Shown: piece by piece, positions 8,001-17,147 of the stretch
How positions within the stretch are numbered: position 1 is the first letter of the stretch
Layout of the letters: each line of letters begins with the position of its first letter
NCBI GenBank assembly: GCA_020634575.1
Contig: JACKBM010000022.1
Location: forward strand, 1 to 64,000
Length of the DNA: 64,000 bases
Origin: Ardenticatenales bacterium
Lineage (GTDB): Bacteria; Chloroflexota; Anaerolineae; Promineifilales; Promineifilaceae
Direction of reading: 5' to 3'
The notes under the pieces: model-generated
The model's database searches: none
Told to the model about the DNA's origin: nothing
What the model saw: the letters and a program-made list of their open reading frames with translations, nothing else
Program-made: the position numbers and the translations under genes

Positions 8001-10049
8001 TTACATGAACTGCTCAGCATGGTGACAGGCCACCATGTGGGGCAGCGCCGGCGTACCCATGTCGCGGAACTCCGGATCAACTTCCCGACAGATGTCGGTG
8101 GCGTGGATACAACGGGTGTGGAAGCGACAGGCGGCCGGTGGATTGGCCGGGTTGGGGACATCCCCTTGCAGGATGATGCGCTGCCGCTGCGACTCCTTGT
8201 CCGGATCGGCGACCGGGATCGCCGTGAGCAGCGCCTGGGTGTAGGGATGCAGGGGATGATCAAAGACCTCGTTCCGGTCGCTCAGCTCCACAATCTGGCC
8301 CAGATACATCACCGCCACCCGATCACTGATGTAGCGCACCATCGACAGGTCATGGGCGATAAAGAGGTAGGTCAGCCCCAGCTTTTCCTTAAGTTCCTCA
8401 AGCAAATTGATAACCTGCGCCTGAATGGAGACATCCAGCGCGGAAATAGGCTCGTCGGCCACGATGAAGGCCGGGTTGGTGGCCAGGGCGCGGGCAATGC
8501 CGATGCGTTGCCGCTGGCCGCCGGAAAACTCATGCGGGTACCGGTTGACAAAGTAGGGATTGAGCCCGACCAGCTGCAGTAACTCGTTGACCCGGCTCTG
8601 GCGGCTTTCGCTGTCGCCCAGCCCATGGATCTCCAGCGCCTCGCCAATGATGCCGCCCACCGTCATGCGCGGGTTGAGGGAGGCGTACGGGTCCTGGAAA
8701 ATCATCTGCATATTGCGGCGGGCCAGACGCAGCTCCTCCCGCCCGAGCTGGGTCAGATCCTGGCCATCCAGGATGACCCGGCCTGCGGTTGGTTCCAGCA
8801 GCTGCAGGATGGTCTGACCGGTGGTGGATTTGCCGCAGCCGCTTTCGCCGACCAGCCCCAGCGTCTCGCCCCGCATGACCTGGAAGGTGACGCCATCGAC
8901 GGCCCGCACAGCGCCAGTCTCGCGCCGGAACAAGCCGGATTGGACCGGGAAATGCTTTTTCAGGTCGATAACTTCGAGCAAGACTTCCTGTTTGGCCGGC
9001 TCCTGGCGCCGTTCAACGCGTTCGCTACCAATGACGGCGCTGGCATGGCCGAGCCCGGAGGCCGCTACCGATTGGGCATGGACCTCCTCCCAGCGCCAGC
9101 AGGCGGATTGATGCCCATCAGTGACCGTCTGCAAGGGCGGGTTTTCCTGCCAGCATTGTTCGACGGCATAGCGACAGCGGGGGGCGAAGGGGCAACCGGC
9201 CGGTGGTCGCAACAGATCGGGCGGCAGCCCCGGGATCGGCACCAACTGTTCTTCGTTGCCCTCAATTGACGGGATCGATTCCAGCAAGCCCAGGGTATAG
9301 GGATGGGCCGTGCGCTTGTACAGATCATGGACCGGCGCCAGCTCGACGATATAACCGCCGTACATGACGGCCACTTTCTCCACCAGGCCGGCGACCACAC
9401 CCAGATCATGGGTGATCCAGATGATCGCCATGCCCAGCTCTTTTTGCAGCCGGGCGACCAGCTCCATAATCTGCGCCTGGATGGTGACGTCCAGCGCCGT
9501 GGTCGGTTCATCGGCGATGAGCAGCGCCGGGTCGCAGAGTAACGCCATGGCGATGCCGATCCGTTGCCGCTGCCCGCCGGAGAACTGATGCGGATAGTCA
9601 TTGATCCGGTCCACCGCATTGGGGATGCCGACCAGGTTCAGCAGTTCGACGGACCGCTTTACGGCCGCCTCATGCGTCATTTGCAGATGCCGTTCCAGCG
9701 CCTCGGTGAGCTGCCGGCCGACGGTGAGGACTGGATTCAGCGAGGTCATCGGGTCCTGGAACACCATCGCCATCTCTTTGCCGCGAATGTCCCGCACCTG
9801 GCGCCGTTTAAGCGCCAGCAGGTTGCGGCCGTTGAAGATGACCTCGCCCGCCTCAACTTTGCCGGGCGGGCTGGGGATAAGACCCATAATCGAGAGAACG
9901 CCCACAGATTTGCCGCTGCCGCTCTCGCCGACAATCGCCATCGATTCACCTCTAGCCAGTGTGTAGGAGATGCCGTTGACGGCATGGACAGTGCCTTCGT
10001 CTGTATAGAAGCGGGTGGTCAGATTGCGTACTTCGAGAAGGTTGCTCAT
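8001..10049 (-). CDS. Peptide ABC importer, fused double ATPase (DppD-DppF type)
   Basis: 682 residues carrying two complete ABC-ATPase halves. Walker A is GESGSGKS near residue 40 and GESGCGKS in the second half; LSGGQ-type signatures appear as [12 protein letters not shown] in both; Walker B is ADEPTTALD and ADEPISALD. Each half ends with the oligopeptide-importer C-terminal domain (HPYTLGLL... and HPYTQALL...) with its Cys-containing FAPRC / FHTRC motif. The canonical system uses two separate genes (dppD, dppF), so this is a natural fusion, common in several phyla. It energises the importer formed with the permeases at 11052 and 14086 and the binding protein at 12078. Confidence 0.95.
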   Translation of the reverse strand: MSNLLEVRNLTTRFYTDEGTVHAVNGISYTLARGESMAIVGESGSGKSVGVLSIMGLIPSPPGKVEAGEVIFNGRNLLALKRRQVRDIRGKEMAMVFQDPMTSLNPVLTVGRQLTEALERHLQMTHEAAVKRSVELLNLVGIPNAVDRINDYPHQFSGGQRQRIGIAMALLCDPALLIADEPTTALDVTIQAQIMELVARLQKELGMAIIWITHDLGVVAGLVEKVAVMYGGYIVELAPVHDLYKRTAHPYTLGLLESIPSIEGNEEQLVPIPGLPPDLLRPPAGCPFAPRCRYAVEQCWQENPPLQTVTDGHQSACWRWEEVHAQSVAASGLGHASAVIGSERVERRQEPAKQEVLLEVIDLKKHFPVQSGLFRRETGAVRAVDGVTFQVMRGETLGLVGESGCGKSTTGQTILQLLEPTAGRVILDGQDLTQLGREELRLARRNMQMIFQDPYASLNPRMTVGGIIGEALEIHGLGDSESRQSRVNELLQLVGLNPYFVNRYPHEFSGGQRQRIGIARALATNPAFIVADEPISALDVSIQAQVINLLEELKEKLGLTYLFIAHDLSMVRYISDRVAVMYLGQIVELSDRNEVFDHPLHPYTQALLTAIPVADPDKESQRQRIILQGDVPNPANPPAACRFHTRCIHATDICREVDPEFRDMGTPALPHMVACHHAEQFM

Positions 10050-10055
10050 AATGCT

Positions 10056-10964
10056 TTAGAAATGGGCCAGGGCTTCCCTGACAGATAGATGGCTGGCCAG
10101 CTGCTCCGCCTTAAATGCCTGGTCGACATGGGCGGTGCTGCGAGCGCCAATGAGTACGGATGTGATATGGGGGCGGTCAATGACCCAGGCCATGGCCAGT
10201 TGGGGCATGGGGATGTCAAGCTGGGTGCTGGCGGCGCGCAGATCTTCCACGACCGCAAAATTTTCGTCGGAGAAATAGATATCCTGATGGGCGGGGATGA
10301 TGTCGAAGCGGGTACCGGCCGGTATCTCGCCCCCGCGCCGGTATTTGCCGGTCAGGAAACCGGCTCCCAACGGGCTAAACGACAGCACGCCGATCTGCTC
10401 CTTGGCGCAAAGCGGCAGCATCTCCGCTTCAATGTCGCGTACAACCAGGTTGTAATTGGGCTGAACCGAGACAAAGGGCTGCCAGCCCTGGGCCTTCTGT
10501 AGTGCCAGCGCCTCGGCCAGTTGGGCAGCCGTGTAATTGCTGCAGCCGATCTGGCGCACCTTGCCGCTGCTGACCAGCTCATTTAGCGCCCCCAACGTTT
10601 CGGCCAGCGGCACTTTGGCATCCCAATGATGGACCTGGAACAGGTCGATCACCTCGGTTTGCAGCCGGTTCAGGCTGGCTTCGGCTGAACTGAGGACCCG
10701 CTCGCGGGTCAGATTGGTGGCCACTTTGGTTGCCAGCACAATTTGGTCACGCTGACCGCTCTGCCCTAACCAGCGGCCCACCACTGTTTCCGACGCCCCG
10801 GCGGCATAGGCTTCGGCGGTGTCAAATAGATTAATCCCTGCCGCCACCGCATGATCCATGACCGCAAACGATGTGGCTTCGTCAATCTCGCGTCCAAAGG
10901 TCACACAGCCCAACCCGATGGAGCTGACCTTGAATTCTGTTGTCCCTAATTGCCGATAATTCAT
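10056..10964 (-). CDS. Aldo/keto reductase (paralogue 2)
   Basis: 302 residues. The tetrad is visible as Asp and Tyr in NLFDTAEAYAAG, Lys in LATKVATN and His in FQVHHWDAK. The C-terminal NADPH-binding segment is VLIGARSTAHVDQAF. It belongs to the common YghZ/AKR-like branch. It lies between the ABC ATPase (6 nt away) and the permease (about 90 nt away), inside a transporter operon, which links its substrate to what the importer brings in. Only distantly similar to the reductase at 2359. Confidence 0.9.
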   Translation of the reverse strand: MNYRQLGTTEFKVSSIGLGCVTFGREIDEATSFAVMDHAVAAGINLFDTAEAYAAGASETVVGRWLGQSGQRDQIVLATKVATNLTRERVLSSAEASLNRLQTEVIDLFQVHHWDAKVPLAETLGALNELVSSGKVRQIGCSNYTAAQLAEALALQKAQGWQPFVSVQPNYNLVVRDIEAEMLPLCAKEQIGVLSFSPLGAGFLTGKYRRGGEIPAGTRFDIIPAHQDIYFSDENFAVVEDLRAASTQLDIPMPQLAMAWVIDRPHITSVLIGARSTAHVDQAFKAEQLASHLSVREALAHF

Positions 10965-11051
10965 CGATGACTTCCAGTTGTTTCAGTGGCCGCCTTTAGC
11001 CAGACTGGCGCCAGCTTTTGCTGAGCGCCACGATCTCTTTGCGGCTACCCA

Positions 11052-12014
11052 TTAATCGTAGCGAATGCGCGGATCGACGATGCCATACAAAACATCCGCC
11101 AGGAGATTGCTTAACAGGATCATGGTGGCGCTGATCAGGGTGACGCCCATCAGGATGGGGTAATCACGCGTGGTCGTCGCGCGCCAGCCGAGCATACCCA
11201 GTCCGGGCCATTGAAAGATCGTTTCCACGATGATGGCCCCGCCCAATAGCTGCGGCAGGCTGAGGGTCACCACGGTGACCAGCGGCAGCAGCGCGTTGCG
11301 AAAGGCGTGGCGAGCCACCACCGTCCATTCCAGTAACCCTTTGGCCCGGGCAGTCCGGATGTAATCCTGGCTCAGCACTTCAAGGATGCTGGAGCGAGCA
11401 TAACGGGCCCAGACCGCCGCATAAAACGATCCCAGCACCAAAGTCGGGAGGACCAGATGTGCCAGGCGGTCACCTATGGAAAAGTCGGAGCCGATAGTCT
11501 GCATGCCATTGGTGGGCAGGAAATCCAATTTGAGAGCAAAGATATAGATAACCCCCAGGGCCAGGAAGAAATTGGGGATGGATAAATTGAAAAAGGTAAT
11601 AACCGTCAGGAAATAGTCCAGAAAGGAATATTGTTTTAGCCCCATCAACACCCCGAGGGGAATGCCGATGAGCAGGGAAGTGAGAAAGGCGGTGCCCATC
11701 AGCAGCAGCGTCGGGCCAAGGCGCTGCCCGATTAGCTCGGCCACCGACATGGAGCCTTTGAATGGGTAGCCGAGGTCGCCCTGCACCGCATCACCCAACC
11801 AGCGAACGTAGCGAATGAGCCAGGGCTGATCCAGCCCGTATTGGGCCCGGACTGCCTCAACCTGCTCGGGTGTCATCTCCACGTAGGAGGCAAAGCCGAT
11901 GATGTTGATGACCGGATCACCGGGCGACAGGGCAAAGAGCCCGTAAACGATCAGGGTGATGCCGAAGAAGACCGGGATAGAAACCAGAAGCCGGTTAACG
12001 ATATAACGTGCCAT
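11052..12014 (-). CDS. Peptide ABC importer permease (DppB type)
   Basis: 320 residues with about six membrane helices. The first is in FFGITLIVYGLFAL, followed by the external segment PGDPVI typical of DppB/OppB. The EAA cytoplasmic loop reads YIRTARAKGLLEWTVVARHAFRNA. The C-terminus ends DVLYGIVDPRIRYD, a classic DppB ending. It pairs with the DppC-type permease at 14086; the binding protein gene lies between the two, an unusual order. A strong hairpin at 12031-12060 precedes it. Confidence 0.94.
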   Translation of the reverse strand: MARYIVNRLLVSIPVFFGITLIVYGLFALSPGDPVINIIGFASYVEMTPEQVEAVRAQYGLDQPWLIRYVRWLGDAVQGDLGYPFKGSMSVAELIGQRLGPTLLLMGTAFLTSLLIGIPLGVLMGLKQYSFLDYFLTVITFFNLSIPNFFLALGVIYIFALKLDFLPTNGMQTIGSDFSIGDRLAHLVLPTLVLGSFYAAVWARYARSSILEVLSQDYIRTARAKGLLEWTVVARHAFRNALLPLVTVVTLSLPQLLGGAIIVETIFQWPGLGMLGWRATTTRDYPILMGVTLISATMILLSNLLADVLYGIVDPRIRYD

Positions 12015-12030
12015 AGAGAGATCCTGAAGG

Positions 12031-12060
12031 CAGGCCTGGCCCAGAGCTGGGCCAGGCCTG
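12031..12060. terminator. Perfect 13-bp hairpin between binding protein and permease
   Basis: CAGGCCTGGCCCA, a 4-nt loop GAGC, then the exact complement TGGGCCAGGCCTG, with no T-run on the minus strand. It lies in the 63-nt gap after the binding-protein stop. In SBP-dependent transporter operons such hairpins typically protect the 3' end of the SBP mRNA and lower downstream permease expression. Processing or attenuation is more likely than full termination. Confidence 0.8.
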
Positions 12061-12077
12061 CACGTAGACTTAGAGAA

Positions 12078-13958
12078 CTAGCTGCCGTCCCAAACCCAGA
12101 GATCTTCCGGATGGTACAGTCTCAGCCAGAAGCCCAGACCGGCATTGGTCTGCCAGTCCGTCCCTTGCAGGTATTGGCTGCGCGCCGCCAGGAATGACGG
12201 TGAAGCCGTGGCAAAGGCTGGATGGTACTCATTCCAGATACAGTCGATCTGCTGATAGATCTCGACGCGGGCATCCGGGTCCGTCTCGGTCCGGGCTGCA
12301 TCGATCAGCGCCGGCAGGTCCGGATGCTGGAAGTACACAGCGTTATCTTTCAGGCCGGTTTCCGGATTGGGAGCTTCCGGCCAGGAGCGATAACCCCAGT
12401 TGGTCGTCGAATCCGGCGTGATGAAGGGCAGGATGACGCCCGGGTCAGCGCCGGGGCCGAAGAGCAGGACGTGGAAGTCCCAATCCTGGCCGCGCGGGCC
12501 GTTGCCCTGGACGTAGTCGGTGATCAGGGAGTTGTCGATGAAGTCGACGTTAACCTTGAACCCTTGCGCGCGCAGGAATTCCTGGGCGATAGGCAGATAG
12601 TCGCGGCGGGCATTCAGGCCTAACCAGGACATCATGTCGATGGTCACATCGGCCGGGTTGATCCCGATCTCCGCCCACAGCTCTGCCGCTCTGTCCGGAT
12701 CATAGTTGTACTCAACCATGGTCGGGCAGGCGTAGATCGTGCCGTCAAAGAAGCTGTGGCGGACGGTGCCCTGACCCTGCAGGATGCTGTCCACATAGCC
12801 CTGACGATCGATGGAGTAGAGGAAAGCCTGTTTGGCCAGCGGATTCTGCCACAAACCGTCATTGGTGTAGTAGTTCATCTCCATGCCGTACCATTGGGCA
12901 CTGTTCTCGGCGATGAGCACTTCCAGGGTCGGGTCTTCTTGCAGACGGGCTACTTCGGTGGCGACAATGGGGTTAACCATGTGCAATTCGCCACGCTGCA
13001 GCTTGACGATAGCAACTTCAGCCGTCGAGATCTCCATGAAGAGGCGATCCGGGGCCGGGGCGCCGCCCCAATAGTCGTCGTTACGCTCATACTCAATAAA
13101 TTGATCAGGCTCGTAGCGGACGAATTTCCAGGGGCCGGTGCCGATCGGGTTGGTGAACCAGTAGTCGGCTGTGCCGTTCAGGACCGCTTCCTCATCCAGC
13201 CCGCTCACGATATGTTCGGGCAGGATTTCCAGCAATTCGGCGGCCAGGAAGAGGCGCGCAAAGGAAGCATCCGGGCTTTCGAGATTGAACTGGATCGTCA
13301 GGTCGTCAACGATCTCGATACCGGTAATGGAGTCAGCCTCGCCGTCATGGTAAGCCAGCATGTCAATGATGGTTGTACCCTGGCGAACACCATTCAGCGG
13401 TCGCAGATTAGGGCTGTTGCGGAGGTGGATGCTGTAGACGACGTCTTCAGCCGTAAACGGCTCGCCGTCGTGCCAGGTCACGCCTTCGCGCAGCGAGACA
13501 GTGTAGGTCAGACCGTCTTCAGAGACCTCGTAACCGGTCGCCAGGCGGGGTTCCAGACCATCGGCCAACGGCCAGAAGAGGGTTTCAGCCATCGGGCTGA
13601 TCGCCCAGCCACTTTCCCAGTTGCTGCGATGGGGCCAGCTTTGTTCCGGCCAGCCGTTGGGCAGCCAGATGCGGACGTCGCCACCTTGCTGGGGTTCACT
13701 CGGCGGATCACCCAGTTCCATCATCTCTTCACCGCCTTCCGCGGCGACGGTCACTTCGACCTGTTCGACCACGGTTTCGGTGACGACCCGGGTGACTTCA
13801 ATGGTCTCGCCTTCCTGGACAACCGTATCGGTCACCACGCGGGTTACTTCAACGGGTACTTCCTGGATGACGACCTCTGGTTCAGCCTGACAGGCGGCCA
13901 GCACCAGCAGGCTGACCAGCAAGAACAGGCGTAAACTGAGTCTGCGGACATTCATCAT
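12078..13958 (-). CDS. Peptide ABC importer substrate-binding lipoprotein (SBP family 5)
   Basis: 626 residues. Lipoprotein signal peptide with lipobox LAAC, Cys23. A Val/Thr/Glu-rich linker (EVTRVVT repeated) follows to about residue 80. The mature SBP_bac_5 domain shows WPLADGLEPRLATGYE...LTYTVSLREGVTWHDGEPFTAEDV and the later PNPETG...ARTETDPDARVEIYQQID. Two adjacent ATGs follow AAGGAGGAG; the first (13958) is used here. It captures the imported substrate outside the membrane. Family 5 binds peptides, but also glycosides, nickel and opine-like molecules, so the ligand need not be a peptide. Confidence 0.95.
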   Translation of the reverse strand: MMNVRRLSLRLFLLVSLLVLAACQAEPEVVIQEVPVEVTRVVTDTVVQEGETIEVTRVVTETVVEQVEVTVAAEGGEEMMELGDPPSEPQQGGDVRIWLPNGWPEQSWPHRSNWESGWAISPMAETLFWPLADGLEPRLATGYEVSEDGLTYTVSLREGVTWHDGEPFTAEDVVYSIHLRNSPNLRPLNGVRQGTTIIDMLAYHDGEADSITGIEIVDDLTIQFNLESPDASFARLFLAAELLEILPEHIVSGLDEEAVLNGTADYWFTNPIGTGPWKFVRYEPDQFIEYERNDDYWGGAPAPDRLFMEISTAEVAIVKLQRGELHMVNPIVATEVARLQEDPTLEVLIAENSAQWYGMEMNYYTNDGLWQNPLAKQAFLYSIDRQGYVDSILQGQGTVRHSFFDGTIYACPTMVEYNYDPDRAAELWAEIGINPADVTIDMMSWLGLNARRDYLPIAQEFLRAQGFKVNVDFIDNSLITDYVQGNGPRGQDWDFHVLLFGPGADPGVILPFITPDSTTNWGYRSWPEAPNPETGLKDNAVYFQHPDLPALIDAARTETDPDARVEIYQQIDCIWNEYHPAFATASPSFLAARSQYLQGTDWQTNAGLGFWLRLYHPEDLWVWDGS

Positions 13959-14062
13959 GTTCTCCTCCTTGGTAGGGGTAAACGATAAGCAAATTTAAGG
14001 TGTGCCAGGCTCACCTGGAGCACTGGCTTGTTGGCGACAATTCGGACGGGACCAGTTAGCAT
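13955..14062 (-). CDS. Candidate 35-residue leader peptide upstream of the binding protein
   Basis: A short frame starts at ATG 14062 behind an excellent Shine-Dalgarno GGAGGTGAAG. It encodes a 35-residue basic peptide beginning MLTGPVRIVANKP and ending PLPRRRT. Its TGA (13957-13955) overlaps the ATG of the binding-protein gene, and its last Arg codons are the AGGAGGAGA Shine-Dalgarno of that gene. This is the geometry of translational coupling. I see no homology or repeated regulatory codon run. It could be a real coupling ORF or chance. Confidence 0.45.
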   Translation of the reverse strand: MLTGPVRIVANKPVLQVSLAHLKFAYRLPLPRRRT

Positions 14063-14085
14063 CTTCACCTCCAGATATTGTTGAA

Positions 14086-15018
14086 TCAGTTCGAGCGAGT
14101 CGCGTCGAGGGCGTCGCGCAGACCGTCCCCGACAAAATTGATGGATAACACGGCGAGCATGATGCAGATCCCGGGCGGCAGCCAGAGCCAGGGCATCTGT
14201 TCCAAAATGACGAGTTCCTGGGCTGCGGTCATCATGTTGCCCCAGCTGGCTGCCGGCGGCAGGATGCCCAGGTTCAAAAAGGAAAGAGCGGCCTCCAGCA
14301 GGATGGCGGTGGCCACGCCGAAAGTAGCGTGAACGACCAGCGGCGCGACCACGCCGGGGAGCACATGTTTGAGGATAATGCGACTGTCTTTGCCGCCCAG
14401 GGAGCGGGCCGCCAGCACATAGTCCATTTCACGGAGTGAAAGTATCTGGCCGCGCACGAGCCGCGTTGGCTCCGTCCAGCGCAGGATGGCGATGGCCACG
14501 ATGGTGTTGCGCAGGCCGGGCCCCAGGATCGCGACCAGGAAGATGATAATAATCAGGGAAGGAAAGGTCATGACCACATCGACCAGCCGCATGATGAACC
14601 AGTCCACCTTGCCGCCGTAATAGCCTGCCAGAGAGCCCAGGATGATAGCGATCGTCTCATAAATGGTGACCGCGATCAGGCCGACGCTGAGGGAGGGCCG
14701 GGCGCCATAGAGCAGGCGGCTGAAGACGTCGCGACCAAAACCATCGGTGCCCAGAATATGGTCGCGGCTCGGCGGTTGGCGAAAATCAATCAGATTCTGC
14801 TCGGCCGGGTCGTACGGGGCGATAACCGGGGCAAAGATCGCCCCCAGCGCCATGATGGTCAGCACGACAACGCCAAACATGGCCAGACGGTGGCGCAGGA
14901 AGCGGCGCAGGGCCCGCCGGCCCGGGGTGTCGATATGTTGTTTGCTGAAATCCTGATTGGCAGTCAATTTGGCGGCAGCCGGTCGATCAGGATTCATTTC
15001 GGGTTGTTTCTCAGTCAT
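14086..15018 (-). CDS. Peptide ABC importer permease (DppC type)
   Basis: 310 residues. A cytoplasmic N-terminus (to about residue 45, RRALRRFLRHRLA) is followed by about six helices. The periplasmic-loop motif HILGTDGFGRDVFSRLLYGARPSL is characteristic of DppC/OppC, and the EAA loop reads YVLAARSLGGKDSRIILKHVLP. The C-terminus is INFVGDGLRDALDATRS. The partner permease is at 11052. Confidence 0.94.
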   Translation of the reverse strand: MTEKQPEMNPDRPAAAKLTANQDFSKQHIDTPGRRALRRFLRHRLAMFGVVVLTIMALGAIFAPVIAPYDPAEQNLIDFRQPPSRDHILGTDGFGRDVFSRLLYGARPSLSVGLIAVTIYETIAIILGSLAGYYGGKVDWFIMRLVDVVMTFPSLIIIIFLVAILGPGLRNTIVAIAILRWTEPTRLVRGQILSLREMDYVLAARSLGGKDSRIILKHVLPGVVAPLVVHATFGVATAILLEAALSFLNLGILPPAASWGNMMTAAQELVILEQMPWLWLPPGICIMLAVLSINFVGDGLRDALDATRSN

Positions 15019-15042
15019 CTATATATGCACTCATTCTTACGC

Positions 15043-15633
15043 TCAGGTTGGCGTCAGGATCATGGTCTCAGCCAGGGCGAACACACAGGAGCTACGCTGG
15101 CCACCGATGCTGGGCTCCCAGATGCCGCGCGTATAGGGTTGGCCGGGGCACAGGTGGCCGTTAATCTGAATGGTGGCCGTCCAGGTGAAAAACAAGACCG
15201 TAAAGAAATCGCGGTCCGGTCCAAAGGTAGGTGCCGGCCCTTCGGCAATGACGGGCGACTCCAACTTCTGCCAGGTGGCCTGTATCTGAACGGCATCGGT
15301 TTCAATCTGCCAGCCGGGCTCATGGCGAATATCGCCGGTCCGAGTGAGCCGGGCCGGGTGCGTGGGCAACTCCCGGTCAAAGGGGTTCCCCCGGCCAGCT
15401 ATCATCTGGCGAATAAAAGCCGTAACCTCCGGATTGTCGCTGTACACACCTTGATACGCCGGCTGATCGTCGATGTCGACGAAGGCGACGGTGCCCTCAC
15501 CGGCCGGTGAGTAACGGGTGTGATAAAGGCTCACCATGGCACTGTTGCTCGCGCTATCCGGCCGGCGCAGATAGTTAATCCAATGTTCACCGGACCAGTA
15601 CAGGGTGCCAGGGTTGATGACAGGGCGACTCAT
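15043..15633 (-). CDS. Conserved-type hypothetical protein in the catabolic operon
   Basis: 196 residues, start ATG 15633 (MSRPVINPGTLYWSGEHW). I do not recognise a family. It is soluble, with no signal peptide or membrane helix, rich in Trp/Tyr and beta-strand-like segments, and contains two possible domains: an N-terminal part with YHTRYSPAGEGTVAFVDIDD and a C-terminal part with FFTVLFFTWTATIQINGH. It lies 5 nt after the amidohydrolase at 15639 and 24 nt before the permease, so it is translated as part of the operon. A ligand-binding or accessory role is only a guess. Confidence 0.75.
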   Translation of the reverse strand: MSRPVINPGTLYWSGEHWINYLRRPDSASNSAMVSLYHTRYSPAGEGTVAFVDIDDQPAYQGVYSDNPEVTAFIRQMIAGRGNPFDRELPTHPARLTRTGDIRHEPGWQIETDAVQIQATWQKLESPVIAEGPAPTFGPDRDFFTVLFFTWTATIQINGHLCPGQPYTRGIWEPSIGGQRSSCVFALAETMILTPT

Positions 15634-15638
15634 CAGAT

Positions 15639-16388
15639 TCAAATCCTCAACAAGCGCGCGGCGTTGGCGCCTAGAATCAGCCGTTTGGCCTCGTCGCTGA
15701 TATCCGCCGTGATAATCTTGCCCAGCTGTGAGCGCGGGTCCATCAACGGTATGTCGGAGCCAAACAGAACCCGCTCCGCCCCCGCCTCACGCACCAGCTC
15801 TTCAATCACGCCCGGACTCCGAAAGGTGGAGCAGGTCTCCATATAGACGTTCGTATACGCCTGGGCCGCGGCAATGGCCTCAGCCCGCGCTTCGGCCACA
15901 TTGCCCGAATGGCCGGCCACAAAGTTGGCCCGTGGAAAAAGCGGGGCGATGTCCGCCAGGTAGCGGGGCCGGTTCGTGTGGAAATGGTCCGTATGGAAAA
16001 TGATCGCCAGCTCGCGCTCATGGGCAAACTGGTAAATTGGGAACCAGCGCTCCTCATTAAAAGGCCAGGGCGTGTAGGGCGGGTATAGCTTAATGGCGAC
16101 AAAATTCAGGTCATCGATGGCGCGTTCCAGCTCCGGCACCATCCGCTCCGGCATGAGCGGCGAGACGTAGGCAAAGCCGACGAAGCGATCCGGGTGCCGG
16201 GCGATGAAGCGGGCGTTGAGATCATTGGACGTGGTGCCATCCGGCTGGAAGATGTGAAAGAGGCAGGCGATGTCAATGCCCACTGCATCCATGGCCCGGA
16301 GCATCATGGCCGGGTCATCTTCCATGCCGACGCTCTCCATCTTGCCGGAATGGCCGTGAAAGTCGATCACACGGATGCCGTCAATCAT
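15639..16388 (-). CDS. Amidohydrolase (amidohydrolase_2 / ACMSD-like), metal site intact
   Basis: 249 residues; ATG 16388 (MIDGIRVIDFHGHSG) overlaps the end of the preceding gene by 8 nt, so a longer frame reaching 16541 is rejected. HxH metal motif in DFHGHSG, His residues in IIFHTDHFHTN and VAGHSGN, and Asp in VLFGSDIPL give a complete mononuclear-metal TIM-barrel site. Members decarboxylate or hydrolyse carboxylate or lactone substrates. It is paired with the neighbouring gene at 16381, a same-fold protein lacking the HxH; the two may form a heteromer. Confidence 0.87.
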   Translation of the reverse strand: MIDGIRVIDFHGHSGKMESVGMEDDPAMMLRAMDAVGIDIACLFHIFQPDGTTSNDLNARFIARHPDRFVGFAYVSPLMPERMVPELERAIDDLNFVAIKLYPPYTPWPFNEERWFPIYQFAHERELAIIFHTDHFHTNRPRYLADIAPLFPRANFVAGHSGNVAEARAEAIAAAQAYTNVYMETCSTFRSPGVIEELVREAGAERVLFGSDIPLMDPRSQLGKIITADISDEAKRLILGANAARLLRI

Positions 16389-17145
16389 GGCTGCCTGCCT
16401 CCGCCAAAATGCGCTCCAGATTGCCGGCACACAGGAGGGCCAGCTCGGCCTCGCTGATGGCCAGATGATGGAGATAAAACAGGATCGGCCCCATCGCGTA
16501 GCGGCCAAACCAGGAGCCGTAGACAAAGCGCTCAGCGCCAAATTCGCCCATCAGCCTTTCGACGCCGCCGATTGGCTCGTAGCGGCTGAGCTCGAGATAG
16601 GCGTTGGGCAGGGTGTGGAGGACCGGCCGGATCCACAAATGATGCGCATAGTGCGCCCCCACCAGGACCGTCACCAGCTCCGGAAAAGCTGACAGCGTGT
16701 TGACCAGTTCATCCGCCCCCATTTCCGGTAACGGGATCCAGAGCGGAATCCGCTTATCCATGAGCCAGCCCAACATCTCCCGGTAAGCCCAGATGGTGAA
16801 AGGTAAACCCGCGGAGCGCGCATCATAAAGGCGCACCGACCGAACCTGGCCCGCCGCCTGGTACGCCGCGAGCTGGTCCAGGGATTCCGGGGTTGGCATC
16901 ATGATCCATTGGGGCTGCAGCCGCCCGTCATCACCCAGCCATTCCGCCAACATCTCGTTGCCATCGCGCGGGCTAAGCAGCTCGCCCTGGGCATGGTAAA
17001 TCAGCGCCTTGTCGACGCCATGGCGATCCATTTCCCGCAGCAACGCACCGCGGTCGCGAATGGCGCTGGGTTCATCGCGCCGATCGCCAACCCGCACGTT
17101 GGCGTCAAAAACCGGCACCCGGCTCTGGAAATGAAGGGTACTCAT
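16381..17145 (-). CDS. Amidohydrolase-fold protein without the HxH metal motif
   Basis: 254 residues with amidohydrolase_2 layout (FDANVRVG at the barrel start, ...LVGAHYAHHLW in the middle, ERFVYGSWFGR near the end). The N-terminal DxHxH is replaced by DANVRVG, and the late catalytic Asp of GSDxP is replaced by GSWFG. It therefore looks catalytically altered or non-metal. It overlaps its metal-competent neighbour by 8 nt. A regulatory or structural partner role for that enzyme is inference. Confidence 0.82.
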   Translation of the reverse strand: MSTLHFQSRVPVFDANVRVGDRRDEPSAIRDRGALLREMDRHGVDKALIYHAQGELLSPRDGNEMLAEWLGDDGRLQPQWIMMPTPESLDQLAAYQAAGQVRSVRLYDARSAGLPFTIWAYREMLGWLMDKRIPLWIPLPEMGADELVNTLSAFPELVTVLVGAHYAHHLWIRPVLHTLPNAYLELSRYEPIGGVERLMGEFGAERFVYGSWFGRYAMGPILFYLHHLAISEAELALLCAGNLERILAEAGSHD

Positions 17146-17147
17146 CG

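Noticed and set aside
12756..13934. Open frame of 392 codons on the plus strand opposite the SBP gene
   Set aside because: It is the antisense shadow of a clear SBP_bac_5 gene; no Shine-Dalgarno and composition typical of reverse-strand high-GC frames.
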